Of a stretch of DNA of 5,832 bases, positions 4,990 through 5,832 are shown piece by piece; positions within the stretch are counted from its first letter, which is position 1, and each line of letters begins with the position of its first letter. The position numbers were made by a program, and so were the translations under genes. The notes under the pieces are model-generated. The model worked only from the letters and a program-made list of their open reading frames with translations. It ran no database searches and had not been told where the DNA came from. Source of the DNA: Methanosarcinales archaeon. GTDB taxonomy: Archaea; Halobacteriota; Methanosarcinia; Methanosarcinales; Methanogasteraceae. The stretch covers positions 1 through 5,832 of the forward strand of contig DAOVGO010000112.1 in NCBI GenBank assembly GCA_030672345.1, written 5' to 3'.

Positions 4990-5832
4990 ATGTCTGCAAA
5001 TACACAGTATTCGTACGTATCTCCTGAAGAATCGTACGCAGAAACGCTGAGAACAGTCAAAAAACTGATGCTGATAACTTATGCTGTTCTTACGGCAGCG
5101 TTTGTCATATTCGGCATACTTGCTATTCTGCTGGTCTTCAGATTGTACAGTGGGAGTGTGCTCATCGTCTTTGATTTCATCGATTCGATGAGCTGGTGGA
5201 TCGCGGTGCTGATATTCGCGCCGATCGCAGGATATGTGGTGACCTACGTAGTCGCGCCCCATCTGATACGGAAGGCTCTGTATACCGATATCGAGCTTCG
5301 GGAGGAGTCGATAGGTGTGCGCAACCAGATGATGCTGCTCGAAGAGCACGTCGATACACTCGTCTCGGTCGTGGACAGGATTCATGCTGCGTCAGATATG
5401 TGCAACGAATCTGCACGCGAGGCTGGCGTCTCTGCAAACGAGAGCAGGACCGCGACTGGCAGGCTGGAGGATGAGATTCGTGGGCTGAAGAAGGCGACTG
5501 GCAGGGCGTATGAGGTCGTCGGCTTGTTCGATGAAGCTATCGACCTGTTCAGCAAGAAAACCGCAGAGTTAAACGATGATATGGAGTCGCTTGAGAAAAT
5601 TCTCGATGATCTGGCAAATAATCGGGCAAAGGTGCTCGAAGAGTCGCTGCAACCGATGAAGAACAGTCTCCTTGCGTTAAGAAAGGAGAACGTGCAGATG
5701 CACAGAGCCTCGGTGGAACGGATCAAGTCGATGGAAGATGCGGACGAGGACCTGCACGAGTTCCTGCTCGAACTGATACGCGGCGTCTCGTCAGCTTATC
5801 GCAGCCACGAGGACAAGAAACGGGTGAGTTGA
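4990..5832 (+). CDS. Two-helix membrane protein with long cytoplasmic helical tail
   Basis: I do not recognise a named family for this 280-residue protein. Two strongly hydrophobic segments lie at about 27-52 and 68-90. Basic residues R21, K24 and K25 come before the first and R94 and K95 after the second, predicting both termini in the cytoplasm with a short outside loop at 53-67. From residue 91 to the end there is only one proline (222), and the sequence is rich in E, K, L, A and R with leucine-spaced stretches (for example LEEHVDTLVSVVDRI at 117-131, LNDDMESLEKILDDL at 194-208, LEESLQPMKNSLLALRKEN at 216-234). This indicates long helices and probably coiled coil. No kinase, HAMP or methyl-accepting signature is evident. 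The gene follows the PRC-barrel gene by 20 bases with no clear ribosome site or separate promoter, so co-transcription is likely. The stop codon is the last three bases of the window. Confidence 0.8.
   Translation: MSANTQYSYVSPEESYAETLRTVKKLMLITYAVLTAAFVIFGILAILLVFRLYSGSVLIVFDFIDSMSWWIAVLIFAPIAGYVVTYVVAPHLIRKALYTDIELREESIGVRNQMMLLEEHVDTLVSVVDRIHAASDMCNESAREAGVSANESRTATGRLEDEIRGLKKATGRAYEVVGLFDEAIDLFSKKTAELNDDMESLEKILDDLANNRAKVLEESLQPMKNSLLALRKENVQMHRASVERIKSMEDADEDLHEFLLELIRGVSSAYRSHEDKKRVS

Noticed and set aside
4975..5385. Minus-strand open frame of 136 residues antisense to the membrane protein gene
   Set aside because: It is a shadow frame rich in histidine, arginine and aspartate; the plus-strand frame shows coherent membrane segments and helical composition.
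1..5832. CRISPR arrays, tRNA/rRNA genes, transposases
   Set aside because: I scanned for regularly spaced repeats, tRNA arms and transposase motifs and saw none.

Overview
The window is archaeal, most likely euryarchaeal. The evidence is a diphthine synthase, an archaeal PUA-domain protein of the MCT-1-like type, an archaeal SecY, an archaeal-type ribosomal protein L15 (uL15) in the order L15-SecY-Adk, and AT-rich TATA-like boxes ahead of genes that have little or no leader. The adenylate kinase is the long-lid, cysteine-bearing type. From memory that pairing of an archaeal secY with a long-lid adk, and the L15 N-terminus, resemble the Methanosarcina/Archaeoglobus/ANME part of the Euryarchaeota; this placement is inference.

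Layout. Positions 1-353 hold no gene I can support, only a small AT-rich hairpin. dphB (minus, 354-1121) and a PUA-domain gene (plus, 1174-1665) diverge from a 52-base gap with a single TATA-like element that could serve both directions; both transcripts would be nearly leaderless. Between the PUA gene and the convergent adk lies a 276-base gap (1666-1941). It is not empty: it has a good TATA-like box, a chain of hairpins including one of about 15 pairs, and a near-perfect 10-base inverted repeat around the whole. I read it as a candidate unclassified structured RNA or a small inverted-repeat element.

The minus-strand block rpl15-secY-adk (4510 down to 1942) is a tight operon: 20 bases between rpl15 and secY, and a one-base TGATG overlap between secY and adk. 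It is the tail of the archaeal spc-type ribosomal protein operon. It starts here at L15 because the region upstream is a divergent promoter rather than the L30 gene.

On the other side of that divergent region (4511-4717, with two TATA boxes and a GATC-rich dyad) runs a plus-strand pair: a small PRC-barrel protein (4718-4969) and, 20 bases later, a two-helix membrane protein with a long, nearly proline-free helical cytoplasmic tail (4990-5832). The pair is probably co-transcribed. Its function is unknown; a membrane-organising or cell-division role is a hypothesis resting on what is known of other archaeal PRC-barrel proteins.

Taken together the window is mostly translation and protein-export housekeeping (elongation factor 2 modification, ribosome, Sec channel, nucleotide balance, a translation-linked PUA protein). 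The less explained parts are the intergenic structure at 1685-1917 and the PRC-barrel/membrane-protein pair.
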